From NCBI GenBank assembly GCA_019426215.1, contig CM033394.1:37818423-37882422 (forward strand): a DNA stretch of 64,000 nt. Reading direction: 5' to 3'. This document shows, piece after piece, positions 1 to 12,119 of the stretch (position 1 is its first letter; the number at the start of each line of letters is the position of its first letter). Under the pieces are notes generated by a model. It had not been told where the DNA came from. It saw nothing but the letters and a program-made list of their open reading frames with translations, and did not search any database. This stretch comes from Buddleja alternifolia (lineage: Eukaryota > Streptophyta > Magnoliopsida > Lamiales > Scrophulariaceae). A program made the position numbers and the translations under genes.

Positions 1-386
1 CGTATACTTGTAATCTCTTTTTTCTGCGCAGCTATTCTCTCCTCTAGACGTCTAATCATGGCAAGATGGTCTGCCACTCGACTTTGTAACTTTGTTATTT
101 GTAGTTTCTGTTCGTCTATGATATTTTCTTGATCGGCATGCCTAGACTAATGGTCCAGAATGAAAAAAACCTGTTATTCACTTGCGCGACGCAGTTGATC
201 GCGCTCCCGCATAATTCGATCATGATCATCTAGTAAAGTGTGGACTACCAAATCGGGATAATGTCCGACTAGTGCCATACCACCGGTCCAAACTCTAGCT
301 GGATCTATCTGGAAAATTAGTCACCCCTCTACTAACCCATTACCTATGTGCTCATTTGCATGCCCATTAACGTGTCCTTGAGCCAT
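1..386 (-). pseudogene. Gypsy-type retrotransposon gag, N-terminal part, broken
   Basis: Reading the minus strand from an ATG at 386, about 190 bp downstream of the primer site, gives a gag-like protein beginning MAQGHVNGHANEH. A first in-frame stop follows after about 20 codons, and the frame then continues with a hydrophilic stretch and a coiled-coil region rich in Arg, Glu and Leu (for example LRRASE and IRRLEERIAAQKKE) up to the window edge. This is the expected place for gag in a Ty3/Gypsy element. The rest of the element lies outside the window. At least two stops mean it is not functional. Assignment rests on position and the coiled coil, not on a recognised capsid motif. Confidence 0.5.
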
Positions 387-574
387 TTGAGAGGAAAAAC
401 TATCACATTAGCTAACATATCACAAGCACAATCTTGCCAACTAACACATGCACAACACACTGAAACACCACCACATAAACACATATGATGTCTTCCTAAC
501 GCCCTAAGTTTCCCCTTAGTTACAATTTTTTTTTTTTGCTTGCACTCATTAACTCAACTAGATATTGCAACCCA

Positions 575-590
575 AGCTTTGATACTACCA
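575..590 (-). other. Primer binding site of the minus-strand Gypsy element
   Basis: On the minus strand the bases directly after the LTR read TTGGTAGTATCAAAGCTTGGG. This is close to the plant initiator-tRNA-Met primer site (TGGTATCAGAGC) with one inserted base and one change. It fixes the element's orientation and the inner edge of its 5' LTR. Confidence 0.65.
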
Positions 591-592
591 AC

Positions 593-3182
593 TGTGGCAT
601 CCTCCGGCCAGGGAATGGGAGCCGAAGCCCGCCACACCGCAACGCTAGCTCAATCCAAGAGACGATCTCGTCATGATTTAACGTTAAGCGTGAACTATAC
701 CAACAAAAAGAAAAACACTCAACCCACACAAACAATAACCCCACGGAGCACACATATATAACATAACATCACATGTACATGTCAGAGTTCGGATGTAACT
801 CAAAACCGCAAGTCAGCAAAACTAGACGATGTCCAAGACATTTACAAACAGTAAAATTTGACTCTTAGACTCCATAGACTCTTAAGCTTTCTTAAATATG
901 ACTTCACCTTCCAAGCTTGACATATTGAGCTCCTCTGAAATAAAAAGAAGAAAGAAGGGTGAGTCCAAATGACTCAGTGAGGTAGGCTAATGTCTTGCTT
1001 TACCTTATCATGAGAGATAGAATCGGCAGCGGAAATCAATAACGATATGGACATATACAATGGCAAGCAAAAGAATCAACCAACATATCATAAGGCAAAA
1101 TAATCGAGTATATGATGTATGGATTAAAGGAAATAACCCATGTATTTTTACTAATAAGATCATATGGTCGTGATCAACCTTCCACTGTCCCATACCAGCA
1201 AAAGACTTCACACCTTTATGTTTTATGAAGAGTTCCAGGTGTCGGGATTCTAGTGGTGGCTCCTACGTGTTCAAGCGGTGGCCGCCTCCGTCGCATGGCA
1301 CTTTTTCCCTCATAGCACTTGGCTCCCTTAACTCTGCCTTTTACGAGTCAAACCTTTAGACCAAGAAAAGAACATATCTCTGGTGGATGCCAGGCTTCGG
1401 GATTCTAGAGGTGGCTCCTATGGGTTCAAGAGGTGGCCCCCCGCCGTCGCGTGGCACTTTGTCCCGTAGCACTTAGCTCCCTTAGCCGACGGAATAGAGC
1501 CAAGAAGAATAATCGTTTCAACGGGTTTCCTACTAGGATATGTACACTGATTTGTATTCGAGCGAGAGCGAGCAGAAAGAAGAACGATAGACTACACTAC
1601 ATGGTTAGACACTTACTTTAGATAAGGATAACAGGTTTGAGCAATGAAACTTTACGAGGTCACACTTGACTAAGATTTATTAGATAAAGAGAACTAAAAG
1701 CGGTAAGTAAGATCAAGTTGAAAGAACAAGAGAAACCCTCACAATAATAATTCTGGCGTCGTTGCCTCGCGCCTCGAAATTGTGCAATACCTTGTGGTCC
1801 AAAATACCATCATTTTCACAAACTAATATACTTTATAAACTACCTATATACAACAAGTTATTTCATACTTAGTAGTATCTCAACAAATAGGCAATTAAGC
1901 TCAAACAACTCCCCTTACTTGCGCAGTATAGCTACAACAATTTTTAAAACATTCTCGGCATAGAATTTCTTTCTCAATTTTTCCGGGATATCAGAAAGGA
2001 TGCTGAAAAAGTTTACATCAAGTTTTCAGATTAATTTCATTATCCATTGCGGAATTCAATTAACGAAATGGGACTGTCCCGACAGATTTTCCAGAATCGA
2101 CACTATAGATTCAAATATTGTTATAAAATCCCCTGTTTACTGAAAAATTCCTAAATTTGGATGAAGTCTCTATAACATATGTATATATCTACTGAAAAAT
2201 TTTAGAGTAAACAAAAAATTTCCAGGTTAACGAAATAAACTCAAAACTGCAGAAATGTTTAATTCCGCCGAACAGACTGCCAATTTTGTTCAACGATTTT
2301 TAGAAAATTCCACAAAACTTCAATCCTTACCAAATTTTGCAGAGAGGTTCAAAACACAAACATGTTTATCCGAAAAAATTTTACATAATCAAATTCTCAT
2401 ATTTAGGTACCTAATTACAACTTTAAAGTCTAACTGCAGAACCTGAAACTTCTGAAAATTGAATGTCTATTTACTTAACTAAACTACATATAATTTCAGG
2501 CCTCTAATTCACCTACGAAAAAAAAGATAACCTTTAATCTATTACAAACAATTATATGCAATATATAACTTAGCTACTATACCTTAAAAGAAACAAGAGA
2601 GGCGGATGCGTCCTAACTTGGTATCTTTCCTTCTCCCTTCCAATTGAATTTCTTTACTCAACTTCTTGTGTTTTTGAGAGAAACTAAAGAGCTGTTGTTT
2701 TTTATTTTTTGAGGGGAATTCCCGGTGGTGGTGTGTGTGAGAATGAAGGTAAAGATAATGTCTAAGGGTCATCACAAAAGAGTTAGAAAATTCCTTCATT
2801 TGCCACGGTTGAAAGGGGACTACAGGTGTAACATTTCCAAGATGACACCTAAGCTCTTATGTGAAATTATGTGAAAATCTTACCTATAATTTGCATATAT
2901 ACATGCACACATTCATTCAGCCGGCACCTATACATAAATATATAACTTATCTATATATATAAGAATTAAAACTTATACCCATACTATATAAGAATTAAAA
3001 TTACTCTACACACACAAGCTAGTATATAGTTAGAGCATAATTTTAGTTATACGACTAAAGAGTAATTTAGGGTCAAGTACGAATCACAAAAATTGAATAA
3101 ATTACAAAAATCTAATTAACGGAAATTATTATTCTTACCTTTGTCTCTATGAAATTAGGAGCCGAGAATAAAGGGTGTTACA
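593..3182 (-). repeat. Long terminal repeat of a Ty3/Gypsy (Tekay/Del-like) element, 5' LTR
   Basis: The minus strand begins TGTAACACCCTTTATTC at 3182, a very common start for Tekay/Del-type LTRs, and ends GGATGCCACA at 593, immediately before the primer site. The length of about 2.59 kb is long but within range for this lineage. It holds no long ORF, and contains an internal direct repeat near 1235-1484. Family name is inferred from the terminus and the primer site; no second LTR is in the window to confirm it. Confidence 0.7.
1235..1484. repeat. Two direct copies of a 95-bp GC-rich block inside the Gypsy LTR
   Basis: Copies at about 1235-1330 and 1390-1484 share GGGATTCTAG, GGTGGCTCCTA, GTTCAAG, GGTGGC and TAGCACTT..GCTCCCTTA in the same order. 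In the other orientation a related block occurs inside the small TRIM element near 47660-47760. The block is less AT-rich than its surroundings. Confidence 0.7.
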
Positions 3183-3508
3183 ATCTTTTGCAGCTACTAT
3201 GGCAACTAGGGGGAGGTGTACGGGAATGTTATATAATGGAGCCCAAGCTGAGACTTTCACGAGTCTACTGATTAGAGATCCGAATTATCTACTTGCCTCA
3301 AATTTACAATTGCACAATGATTTGTGTGAGGACCAGAATATGTCTGGTGAGGTGCGTCCACAAGAGGATGATTTGCCTCACATATCTGAGTCAAAAATTT
3401 CCAATTGCAGAGAAATTAATAGTAGTGTTTGAACCTTTGAGCCTACTGCAACAAATTAATAGCAGTTTTGGCCTATCTAGCGTGATAAATAGCTAGGTCT
3501 TGATCAAA

Positions 3509-5188
3509 TTACTGATTGGGTTCTAAGAAATTTATGAGCATTAGAATAATTCTTTGATTGAATGATATATTGAGAATATTGTTGTGATTCGTTCTAGCAG
3601 ATACATTTTTTATTTGAATCACTCCAAAAATCGGATCCGGGATTTCATTATATATAGAATCACTCCAAAAAATACTATAGAGGATAATCGAATTACCTCT
3701 TGATGACAAAAACTTGATTAATCAACAGCAGCCCTAGACTCCTGCTCTAGATAATCACTCAGAAGAATATCTCTAAGAGGGATCCGATCTCTTCCACAGC
3801 GAAAGGCGGTGGCGGCTAGTTAGGAGAGAGGGGAGGGAATTTTTGTCTTTTCTTTTGCTAAAGGTTTGTTTCTCAAAGTCAGATTCAGGACTTTTGACTG
3901 AGTTAGAAATCTTATCACTGACTAACAACTATGGGGTTTTAAACAAAACCCCTAGTTCAATAGGGGGCACTAGGGCCCTTTAGAATTGGGCTTCCGGGCT
4001 TTGTTCCACCTTAGCCCATGTGTAATTAACTAAGTCCAAGTCCAAGTCCAATTTGACTTTTAATTAATTACTTTAATCCAATTAATTTAATTCAATTTAT
4101 AAATTAATTCCAATTAAGTTAAGTTATTAATTAATTTAATCTAATTAAATATATTTAATTAAATCATGACATCCATTTTGTTAGTCAATCACATCTAATG
4201 TGAATTTACCAAAATACCCTAAGTATAGAAAATAATTCTTTTCTTCACATAGCGCGACTAGTTAGGCTCGATTCAATTGGCTATGGAAGAATACCAAAGG
4301 ATAATATTGTCACCTAGCCAGCACTGTGGAACCAAATCGTAACCTAATTGAATACGAGATGAATACGTCATCACGAACCTTGATTACGTACCATATGCGT
4401 ATAAACTCTTCACCGACTTGGTCTGATCAAGTAATAGCCAAGGTATGTTAAACTCATAGAACTTGATACTGTACTCAATAATCATAATAATGTGAAATTA
4501 CCATACTACCCTCAGTGACCATCATTAGTTAGTTTATATGTTTTGGCCAAAGACTTATAACTTCAATTATTTATAATCATACAGGTCACAAACTCGTTTA
4601 CTATCGAGACAGTGAATCTCATATTGGCAGTTATCTTACAATTTCGAATGCACCATATGAATCGTACTTCGAGGTTGACCCCACCTATCAGGTGATACGG
4701 GTCTAACTACTCTAGTAACATATCCAATACTACAAACACATTGTAAATAACTTCTCAGGTTAAAAGTCCACACATACTACCAAAATCTTAATCCTAATCA
4801 TTGACTGTCAAAGAGTAAATACCCATTAACTATATTCATGGCACCAGCTCCCACTATCTAATCAGTGTTCGACTGGCACTCTTTGTCAAAACAGGTGTCA
4901 TACGAGTTGAATTTTAATGCCCAATTAAGATTACTTAACTCGTGACCATTATTAATAGATTAAGTACTTGACTCTTCCAGTGCCTCCTCTTATCCATATA
5001 AGAGGTGGAAAGTCTATCTTCAAATCTCAAGTACTATTTGTTTAACACAATTAAATGCCATTGAGATTTACATGAGCAAAACCAATACTTTTATTCTATA
5101 AATAGAAATATAATCGTTTGTACAAAATAACTTATCAACGTCTTACTAAATCTAATTTCTCATTGGCATTGAGGGCATACACCTAACA
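3509..5188 (-). repeat. Copia LTR (family A, member 1), probably solo
   Basis: On the minus strand it starts TGTTAGGTGTATGCCCTCAA at 5188 and ends near 3509 with a sequence like AGAACCCAATCA. The same family occurs at 22526-24164 (minus) and 30963-32742 (plus), sharing blocks such as GGTGGGGTCAACCTC and GAGTAGTTAGACCC. No retrotransposon coding region flanks it. AAAT-type bases lie on both sides but an exact target duplication is not clear. It interrupts CACTA sequence. Confidence 0.7.
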
Positions 5189-5369
5189 AATATTTGACAA
5201 AGCGATGTTGTTTATTGTTTGGTTACGAAATTGATCATATGTTGTATGTATATTTCCAAGGATTTCTTCTTTTCAAAAAGTCCAGGATAGGTTAGAACGG
5301 TGGGACTACTTACTGGGTGATTTGTTGCTTATACCACTACTCTAAATTCTTTTCAGTTACATTTATTTT

Positions 5370-5500
5370 AAATCATAGACTAAAAAGAATGGTGGGAATC
5401 CTGTGCCTTTTCAAGACGCTTTTGCCCGGTGTCATAGGACAAATAGAGGCAAAGAACCTATCGTGGGCATGAAGTCAAAGAATGTATTTGTAAGTCTTTT
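5370..5500 (+). pseudogene. CACTA-associated PTTA-like ORF, internal exon fragment
   Basis: The plus strand encodes a stretch containing KKNGGNPVPFQDAFARCHRT and then GKEPIVGMKSKN. It resembles the middle of the plant ORF found beside En/Spm transposase genes, where a Lys/Asn-rich segment precedes a short conserved block. It ends at a GTAAGT donor-like site near 5489. It is too short and too degraded for a function to be claimed. The link to the C-terminal fragment at 6700-7101 is by order and orientation. Confidence 0.4.
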
Positions 5501-6699
5501 TTTTTTTAATGCACATTACACCATGTCTACAATCTTTAAGGCATTCTTTTCCCGTCCTGAGCAAGAGTCTTAAGGGTACGGTTACTACGCAACAATAGTT
5601 TCTGGGCTATTTGGATGGACTCAGATCCTTTGCAGACGCAAGCCCCTCCTCGGGCGGATTCCTCTGTCTTATAGGTGATGGTCGTCTTTGGTGTGTTTCT
5701 TGATATGATAGTCACACCTGAGCAGGGCGAGAGGTTAGGAAGCGAGAGGAAGAGGAGAGTGAAGAACGAATGATCCTCCAACCAAAAAGAGTGATTGAGT
5801 CCTCAAATAATTCATGCCTTGTTTAGAAAGTATGGAGATTTTATATTGTCTGCAGTCTGCTCGCTCGCTGTCTACTAAATGAGCTAAAAGCAACTAAGAA
5901 GACGATTGGGTAGACCCACAAGAATGTTCTGGTCTATCAAAGTTTTGTTCATCGTTCGGCCATGGGGCCTCTCTCCTTTGGCAGAATGGTGTGGCAGAGC
6001 ACATGAACAGAAAGCCAGTGTAGTGATCCCAGTCATCTATGTCTGAGTTCTCCCTTTAACACCAACGGTAGATAGGGACAGAGAGAGAGGCGCGACAGAG
6101 TAAAATACAATATATTCCCTAGTACACTTACCCACGGTCAACTAAATGGGTATTTAACTTTGTTAGTCCTAGCCATTCGTAACCTCCTTTAGCATTATAA
6201 CCTCAAAATCTGGGAATATTATCCAAGAATAACCTTATTACATTGTGAAAAAGAAACCCAGTAACATTCAGCCCTACACTGAGTAACATGGCTAAATCAA
6301 AAGCTTGAAGGAGACTTGAGATTCGGTCAGTGAAAGTAAAGGCTAACACTGAAATCATGTTTCCTTTTTCTTTTTCTTTTTTAATATAGATTGAAGTATG
6401 TATAAACAGTTTCTAATCCGATTAGAGCCTAGGGTCTGCAATGTAATTCAGGTTCGACTTGAAATTTATTAGTACTCTTTCAAGATAAGCTCAGTTTGAC
6501 TTGAAATTTTAGTACTTGCTGTCAAGATAAGCTCAATTTCACTATCCTTGACTGTCATTTACTTTAACCATCAAATTTTAAGAGCTAGTAATGTATTACT
6601 TACATTTTTATATTTATTTTGCAGGAGACTTGCACTACAAAATAAAAAGATAATCAATCAAAGAGTGATGCAACAATGATGTTGCCTTCAATTCGAGGT

Positions 6700-7101
6700 T
6701 CATGTGTAGTTTATCTAGAAGCGTGGGCCAAGGCATCGGGTGGTCAAAAGAATGGGCATTGGTATGGGTTAGAAAACTCATACCATGGAGATTTCACTTC
6801 ATCTGCCTAATTCAAGCACTTCGCTACACAAGTAGAAATACAACATAAAGAAGTATTTCAAGAAATGCAAAAGAAACAAGAAGAGATGATGAATAATTTT
6901 GAGCAGAGTGTCAAGGACGGAGTCATTGCTACTCTTACATCACTCGGTTTTTATCCAGGCCAACATTCTTCTCCTAGTCACTCCTCGGCTCCAGCTCCTG
7001 GGTACTTTCCATGTTCATCTCTTGGCCACTTCAAAACTCCAACTCCTCCACCTATTGGTCCTGCTCCTAGGCTTGCTGGTAATTATTGGGAACAAGTCTA
7101 G
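6700..7101 (+). pseudogene. CACTA-associated PTTA-like ORF, C-terminal fragment
   Basis: One plus-strand frame reads VYLEAWAKASGGQKNGHWYG, then ENSYHGDFTSSA, an in-frame TAA at 6808-6810, and then continues open to TAG at 7099-7101. The conserved block (YLEA, two glycines, a YGLE segment) followed by a Gln/Glu/Lys-rich coiled coil (EMQKKQEEMMNNFEQ) and a Pro/Ser-rich tail is the usual C-terminus of the plant PTTA/En-Spm protein. In intact copies the glycine-rich block is typically followed by 'YGLGS'. The internal stop makes this a relic. It ends about 720 bp before the CACTA terminus, as expected. Confidence 0.6.
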
Positions 7102-7819
7102 CATCCACCTTTCCATTATCAGCCTCTTAGCCGACATGTTTCTCCCGATCAACATCATTCTTCTGGTCAACACCATTCTCAGAACTGGTCGGTTAATTGC
7201 TTTTATAGTTATCGTATTTTTTACATTGAATTGTTTCATTTAGATTTTAATTATATGTTATGACAATTAGATATTTTTATATTTGATTGTATGTCGACGT
7301 TTGGTTTATGCATGACATTCAATTATAGTCATTTAAGATTTTAATGTTGGAATTCTATTTTGGTGGTGTCATAGTATTTATAGTATTATATTATTATTAG
7401 TTAATTGGTTAATTAGGTAAAATTTGAGAATATTTATAATTTATAAATATACTTTTTTTTCACAATTTTGGATATATTTAGCAGTAAACTTAGCAATACA
7501 AATGTTTGTTGCTGATTTCTTGCACATTAAATTCAAGAACAAAGGCATATGTTGCTAAATAAAATATTTTGTAATTTTCAATTATATTAAAATAAAAATC
7601 TGAAACGAAAATGTTGCTTGTTAATACTAAGCACAAAGTCATTGCTTGCTAATTAGCAATAAAATTGTTCGTTTGTTGCAAAATCGGCAACAAATGAATT
7701 CCGTTCAAAAACTAGCTACAAGTCATGTACGAAGCAAACTGTTTTGTTTTTGGATTCCTTCCTAATGTTAATTTGCAACAAATTTGGCTGTTTAGCATTG
7801 AATTACAATCCTTGGCAAT

Positions 7820-7837
7820 CACGTTTTTCTTGTAGTG
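7820..7837 (+). repeat. CACTA terminal inverted repeat, right end
   Basis: The sequence ACGTTTTTCTTGTAGTG is the reverse complement of CACTACAAGAAAAACGT, a standard CACTA terminus. The matching left terminus is not in the window. Confidence 0.7.
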
Positions 7838-8165
7838 AACATTGCGTATCTAAAGATGCTATAGAATACAAGAAAATCCTTGGCCAAATTTATTTAGCCA
7901 CTCAAGTTAATATCGACAAAGCACGTTGACAATGAATAAATAATTGGATTTATTCTATTCTAAGAGGAAATAATAAAAATTGATTTATTGATATAGAACA
8001 CTTTTATTTTTCTTACATTACTCGCCACTCATTAGGGCACAAGACGCAACATTTCACGTATAGATAAGAATATTTGACCAGAGCAAATATAATAAGCTCA
8101 ATTCCCATCAAAATAAACAAGCAATTAAATATATAAGTTTTTTTCTTAATGTTGGTTATTATTAT

Positions 8166-10086
8166 CTAATATCTACTCATTCCTCCTTCACTGATTGGAG
8201 CCATAACTACACCACGATTTTGTTTCTCCACATTTCCATGCCATCCTGTACATAATTTATTTTTATATGTAAATATAGATTATAGATCAAATAATCATTT
8301 CTTATAATGAAATTAAATAATAATAATAGTAATAATAAAAGGAGGGATAGATTAAATGAATCAAATAATTACCAATGGACATATCAAAACCGCGATGTTT
8401 AAGCTCTCGATACTCCTGACAAAGAGCACAAGCCTCGCAACAGCAGTGGACCAAACAATCACCACAGGGGGACTCGTGCAATAAATATTGCTGCCTCATT
8501 TTGGAACGATAGAAACATGAATAAAAGCAGGGGCACCCTGTCACACATGCTAGCAATGTGTATAATGCTCCACTTTGCCCACATGCTGCACCAAATCATT
8601 AATCATTATTAATACATTTATATATATATATATATACATACATATAAAAATATACAGGCATACTAAGGTTATGTTTGGCTAAGATGGACCCAATCTCATT
8701 TTCTCCTTATTGTATTCTCATTTTCTACTAGCTATTATTTTATACAAATACTATCATTACACATTGTCTATCATGCACATTACACAATCTCTCATCATTA
8801 ATTATTTTATTCTCACAATCAAATGTATTATTTCTCTTTCTTTATGACTTTATTTTTTTAATAATTGATTTCACTAGATTGCATTGAAAATGGGCAAAAA
8901 CCAAAGAAAATTACAATCGACAGTACAAATTCTACAACTACGAATGCTACAACTACAACGTTGCTACATCCATCATATCCATCAGAGTTAACAAACTCAA
9001 ATTTAATACTTGGAACACACAGACTCGGTCATTATCTACATTAAATTCCAATAAAATATTATTTTTATCTCACATCAACAGCACTTTAAACCATTTTCTA
9101 AAAATACAATCAAACATACCACAAAATTCAACATTTACACACAAATATCGATAATTCACATTCCTAATTCAAAATCCTAAAAAGAGACGTGGAAATATAA
9201 CCAATCATAACCTTAACTTTTTTTACCACACTTATTTGATATTTCACATAAATTGACAAACGAAAAAAAGAGCTTTTTATTATATACAAAACAAAAGCGG
9301 AACACAAGTCTAATTCAATTTCTGATAACATTTATGGGACATATAATTCACTTCCATTATGTATTTGATTCAGTTCAATTACACATATTCGAATTAGAAC
9401 TTCCATAGAAATCTCATTTTAAAAATAAAATAAAATATATATATATATATATATATATATAAACAAATCCTGGCCGAACCCAATTAATCAAACAACAAGT
9501 GTAAATATATCTTTTCAAGTCATATACCATTCACGGGACATGAGATTCACACACCTCATGTATTTAATTGAGTTCGACTAAATCGATTCGACTATAAAAT
9601 TTGAATATAAGATCTCATTTCATTACAATTTATGTTGCGTTTGGGTGTAATATTAAAGACCAAAATGACAAAAGACTTACAGCTTGATCCTTTGTCAACA
9701 ATCTCAGCAATCTGCCCAAAAGTGATGCATGGACACCAGAAAGTTAAACAACCTGATCATATAATTTAGTCCAAACAAATTAAAAAGGATTAGTATATGA
9801 AAACAAAAAAACTAATAACAACTTCAAAAACTGAATTAAGCTCAACAAGAAGAACCACCATTGAATATAATTAATTTGAAAACTTACAATTTGGGACGTC
9901 GGAGAAGCAACCACATAGACCAGTTGACCAAGGGACCTGGGGCTTAGGCGGAATACGCGGCCGTGGCTCGAAGTGAAATTGGGGAGATGAGCTCACCGGA
10001 ATACCCGTCGGCGGGGCGGAGGCCGGTGGCGCAGATGCAGTGGGTTGTGAGAATTTCTGGTACTCAGATGAATCTGAAGAATACAT
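8166..10086 (-). CDS. PLAC8-family protein (plant cadmium resistance / cell number regulator type), four exons
   Basis: Exons on the minus strand: 10086-9888, 9752-9681, 8585-8373 and 8245-8166 (199, 72, 213 and 80 nt), joined by GT-AG introns of 135, 1095 and 127 bp. The total is 564 nt, or 187 residues and TAG. The protein has a Pro/Ser-rich N-terminus (residues 1-52), then WSTGLCGCF (53-61), the family signature CCLTFWCPC (67-75) followed by ITFGQIAEI, a Cys-rich hydrophobic middle (about 94-140) and the conserved tail [22 protein letters not shown]8 proteins of this kind are plasma-membrane proteins linked to cadmium/zinc export or organ-size control; which applies here cannot be told from sequence. 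Length matches the family (about 150-190). No frameshift or lost Cys was seen. The start is the only ATG giving the N-terminus, and an A lies at -3. Confidence 0.93.
8640..9660. other. Long second intron of the PLAC8 gene, AT-rich
   Basis: The 1095-bp intron between exons 2 and 3 is far longer than its neighbours. It contains an (AT)n run at 9435-9460 and a segment starting GGTTATGTTTGGCTAAG near 8667 that looks like a miniature-element end. No clear terminal inverted repeat pair was established. Confidence 0.35.
9435..9460. repeat. (AT)n microsatellite
   Basis: An uninterrupted run of alternating A and T of about 26 bp inside the PLAC8 intron. Confidence 0.9.
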
Positions 10087-10137
10087 GCTTCTAGTTGGTT
10101 TGTGAATTGTTATGATGAAATTAAATCATCAGGCAGG

Positions 10138-10170
10138 TAAATATAGACTGGCAAGCTTATAGATATATGA
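10138..10170 (-). promoter_or_regulatory. Possible TATA region of the PLAC8 gene
   Basis: Upstream of the start codon the minus strand holds TATATCTATAAGC at about 10155-10170 and TATATTTA at 10138-10145. Either could be the TATA box, about 50-85 bp from the ATG. Position and composition are the only support. Confidence 0.3.
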
Positions 10171-10249
10171 AGAAGTAGTGCTTAATAAATGGTGGGATTG
10201 AAAATTAAATAGAACCTTATCATGTTATATATATATATATATATTGAGA

Positions 10250-11900
10250 TATATTTAGTTAGAATGAGTCAACTTTGACAGGACAAATTGATTATCCATA
10301 AGCGTGTTGACTGTAGACTAGACTTGTAAGAGCAACCAAGTGGGAAATTCTATGCTTGCCGTTGGATCACAAGTGAAGGGGTCAACGAAGTTGCAGACGG
10401 CTAGTAGCGTGTTTGGAACTCCAAATTCTAAAAAAAAGTTTAAAGTGTATATGGTGATAGTTCTTAACTTATTAAATTATTAATGATATTGACTAATCTA
10501 TATATTATGTGTAATGTTATCGATATTCATCTCCATCTTTGGAGCAAAATGGTATTTTCATTTTCTCCAATTTGGGACAGTTCTTCTTGGAGGGATTTTT
10601 TATGTAATATTATTAAATTGTTGACCATGATCTGCATACGTCACGAACGATAAAGATCGGACATCAAGAAATCAATCTACATATGTAGCTCAATGAAGGA
10701 TAATCTCATTACATAGCGACTTTTGACCTGCAACTCTAGTCAGATATTGTTTCGAAAGACAATAAATATCGATGGCAAATGAATCCTGAGTGCATAGAAA
10801 ATGTGTAGGAATTATGTAGACTATGAATAATGTATCTCTCCCTATTGAGCGTGAAGAATTTTGAATTTTGCATAATAGATCTTCAAGATAAGTGAATGCA
10901 GAGTGTAAAGAGAATGCATTGGGATTATTAGAGTGTGAATAATATATATCCCTTCCAGACGAATTTTGCACCATAAGTTTTCAAGATCTCTCCTCCATAA
11001 ATTTTCTAATAGATTCTCTAGACCTAACAAAGAATAGAGTGAGTAGGAGGGCCGCCAAGGATTTCCCCCACGCTGACCCTCCGACGCTCATTTCAGAAAT
11101 AGTCTCCAAAAATTTATATACAAAGTTTAAGAACATCTTTTCTCCACTTCATCCTTCAAAATATTAAAAGAATCATATTTACAATTGTCAATCTTAGGGC
11201 ACATGAGATCCTTATTATCATAAATTTGTGGGGTCGAACCATGACTCAGCTTATCACATACCATTAATCTCACTAGTTTATGTGTTCAACTTGATCCAAT
11301 AAAATATATTTTACCTACGTTACATATTTATAGGAAATTTGACAGGCTTATATATAAACTCATTCACGCGGGCTTGGGCCAGGGGGGACCTGTCGAAATA
11401 TCTTCATTTTCAATGATGTTAGTACAATATGTTTATTCCATGTTAACAACGATAACTAAATGATTAGTGTTCTAATAATAAAGCCCAAAGAAAAGATGAA
11501 ATTACCTTTTTAACACTTTTCTTGAACTCATCATATGAAAAATTGATGTTTAACGTTGGAGGCTTGGAGCTTCTCTAGGAGCAATTAATCATTTAACGAC
11601 TAAATATGATAATTACGGGAAAATTAATTTATTTCAAATATTTTTTGTAGAAAACGTAGATGTAAATTCAACTATATATGTATATTATAGTTTGTCTATC
11701 TTCAAGTAGTTGGTTTTTATTATTAACGTGAAACGGTAATTTTAATAAACATCAATATTTTGAAGTAGTTGGAAAGAATTAAATAGTGAATTTGGAATAT
11801 CAATGGAGTTTTTTTTTCCAAATATTATTTTAGCCAAAAATAATTCTTAAACTATTAGCTGTTTTCTTAAATTATATACTATAAGAATTTACATCTCATA
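10250..11900. other. Intergenic region upstream of the PLAC8 gene
   Basis: No supported gene. A degenerate direct repeat of about 100 bp lies at roughly 10780-10885 and 10885-10985; both copies share GTGAATAAT, GAATTTTGCA and TCTTCAAG/TTTTCAAG blocks. The rest is AT-rich DNA with no recognised terminus or coding similarity. Confidence 0.4.
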
Positions 11901-12119
11901 TTAACTTATAAATTGTTATATGTAAGTTTTACGTGATGCTGAGTATATCTCTAAGATAGTCATATTTTTTCAAAGCAACATATATATTATAAATTTTAAC
12001 AGAGACTGATTCGATCAGAGCAGGTAATAATAATATCATTTTCATGAAAATGTCGAGAGAATTTTTTTTGCAATCTATGGTTTTGTATCTTCCGTTTTAA
12101 TAATGAGAATATAAAAGTT

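Larger units (their letters stand above)
3183..7837 (+). mobile_element. CACTA (En/Spm) transposon, 3' part, interrupted by a Copia solo LTR
   Basis: The right end is a CACTA terminus at 7820-7837 (reverse complement CACTACAAGAAAAACG). Before it lie about 350 bp of subterminal DNA with repeated short motifs such as TTGCTA, TTAGCAA and GGCAACAA, typical of CACTA ends. Coding similarity to the plant PTTA/En-Spm ORF is seen at about 5370-5500 and 6700-7101 on the plus strand. The segment is split by the LTR at 3509-5188, and its left part is cut by the Gypsy LTR ending at 3182. A short unrecognised ORF (3175-3432) falls in the left part. Confidence 0.6.

Noticed and set aside
540..761. Open frame across the primer site and LTR edge
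   Set aside because: It overlaps the Gypsy LTR boundary and primer site and has no protein motif; a chance frame.
3175..3432. 85-codon frame (MLQSFAATMATRGRC...) as a gene
   Set aside because: It starts inside the LTR end and matches no family I know. It may be CACTA exon sequence but cannot be supported alone.
4080..4170. Repeated TTAATT/AATTAA tracts as an origin or matrix attachment site
   Set aside because: Simple AT-rich LTR sequence seen in all three copies of the family.
6628..6646. CACTACAAAATAAAAAG as a left CACTA terminus
   Set aside because: It lies inside the CACTA coding region just before the C-terminal exon, with no matching structure; chance similarity.
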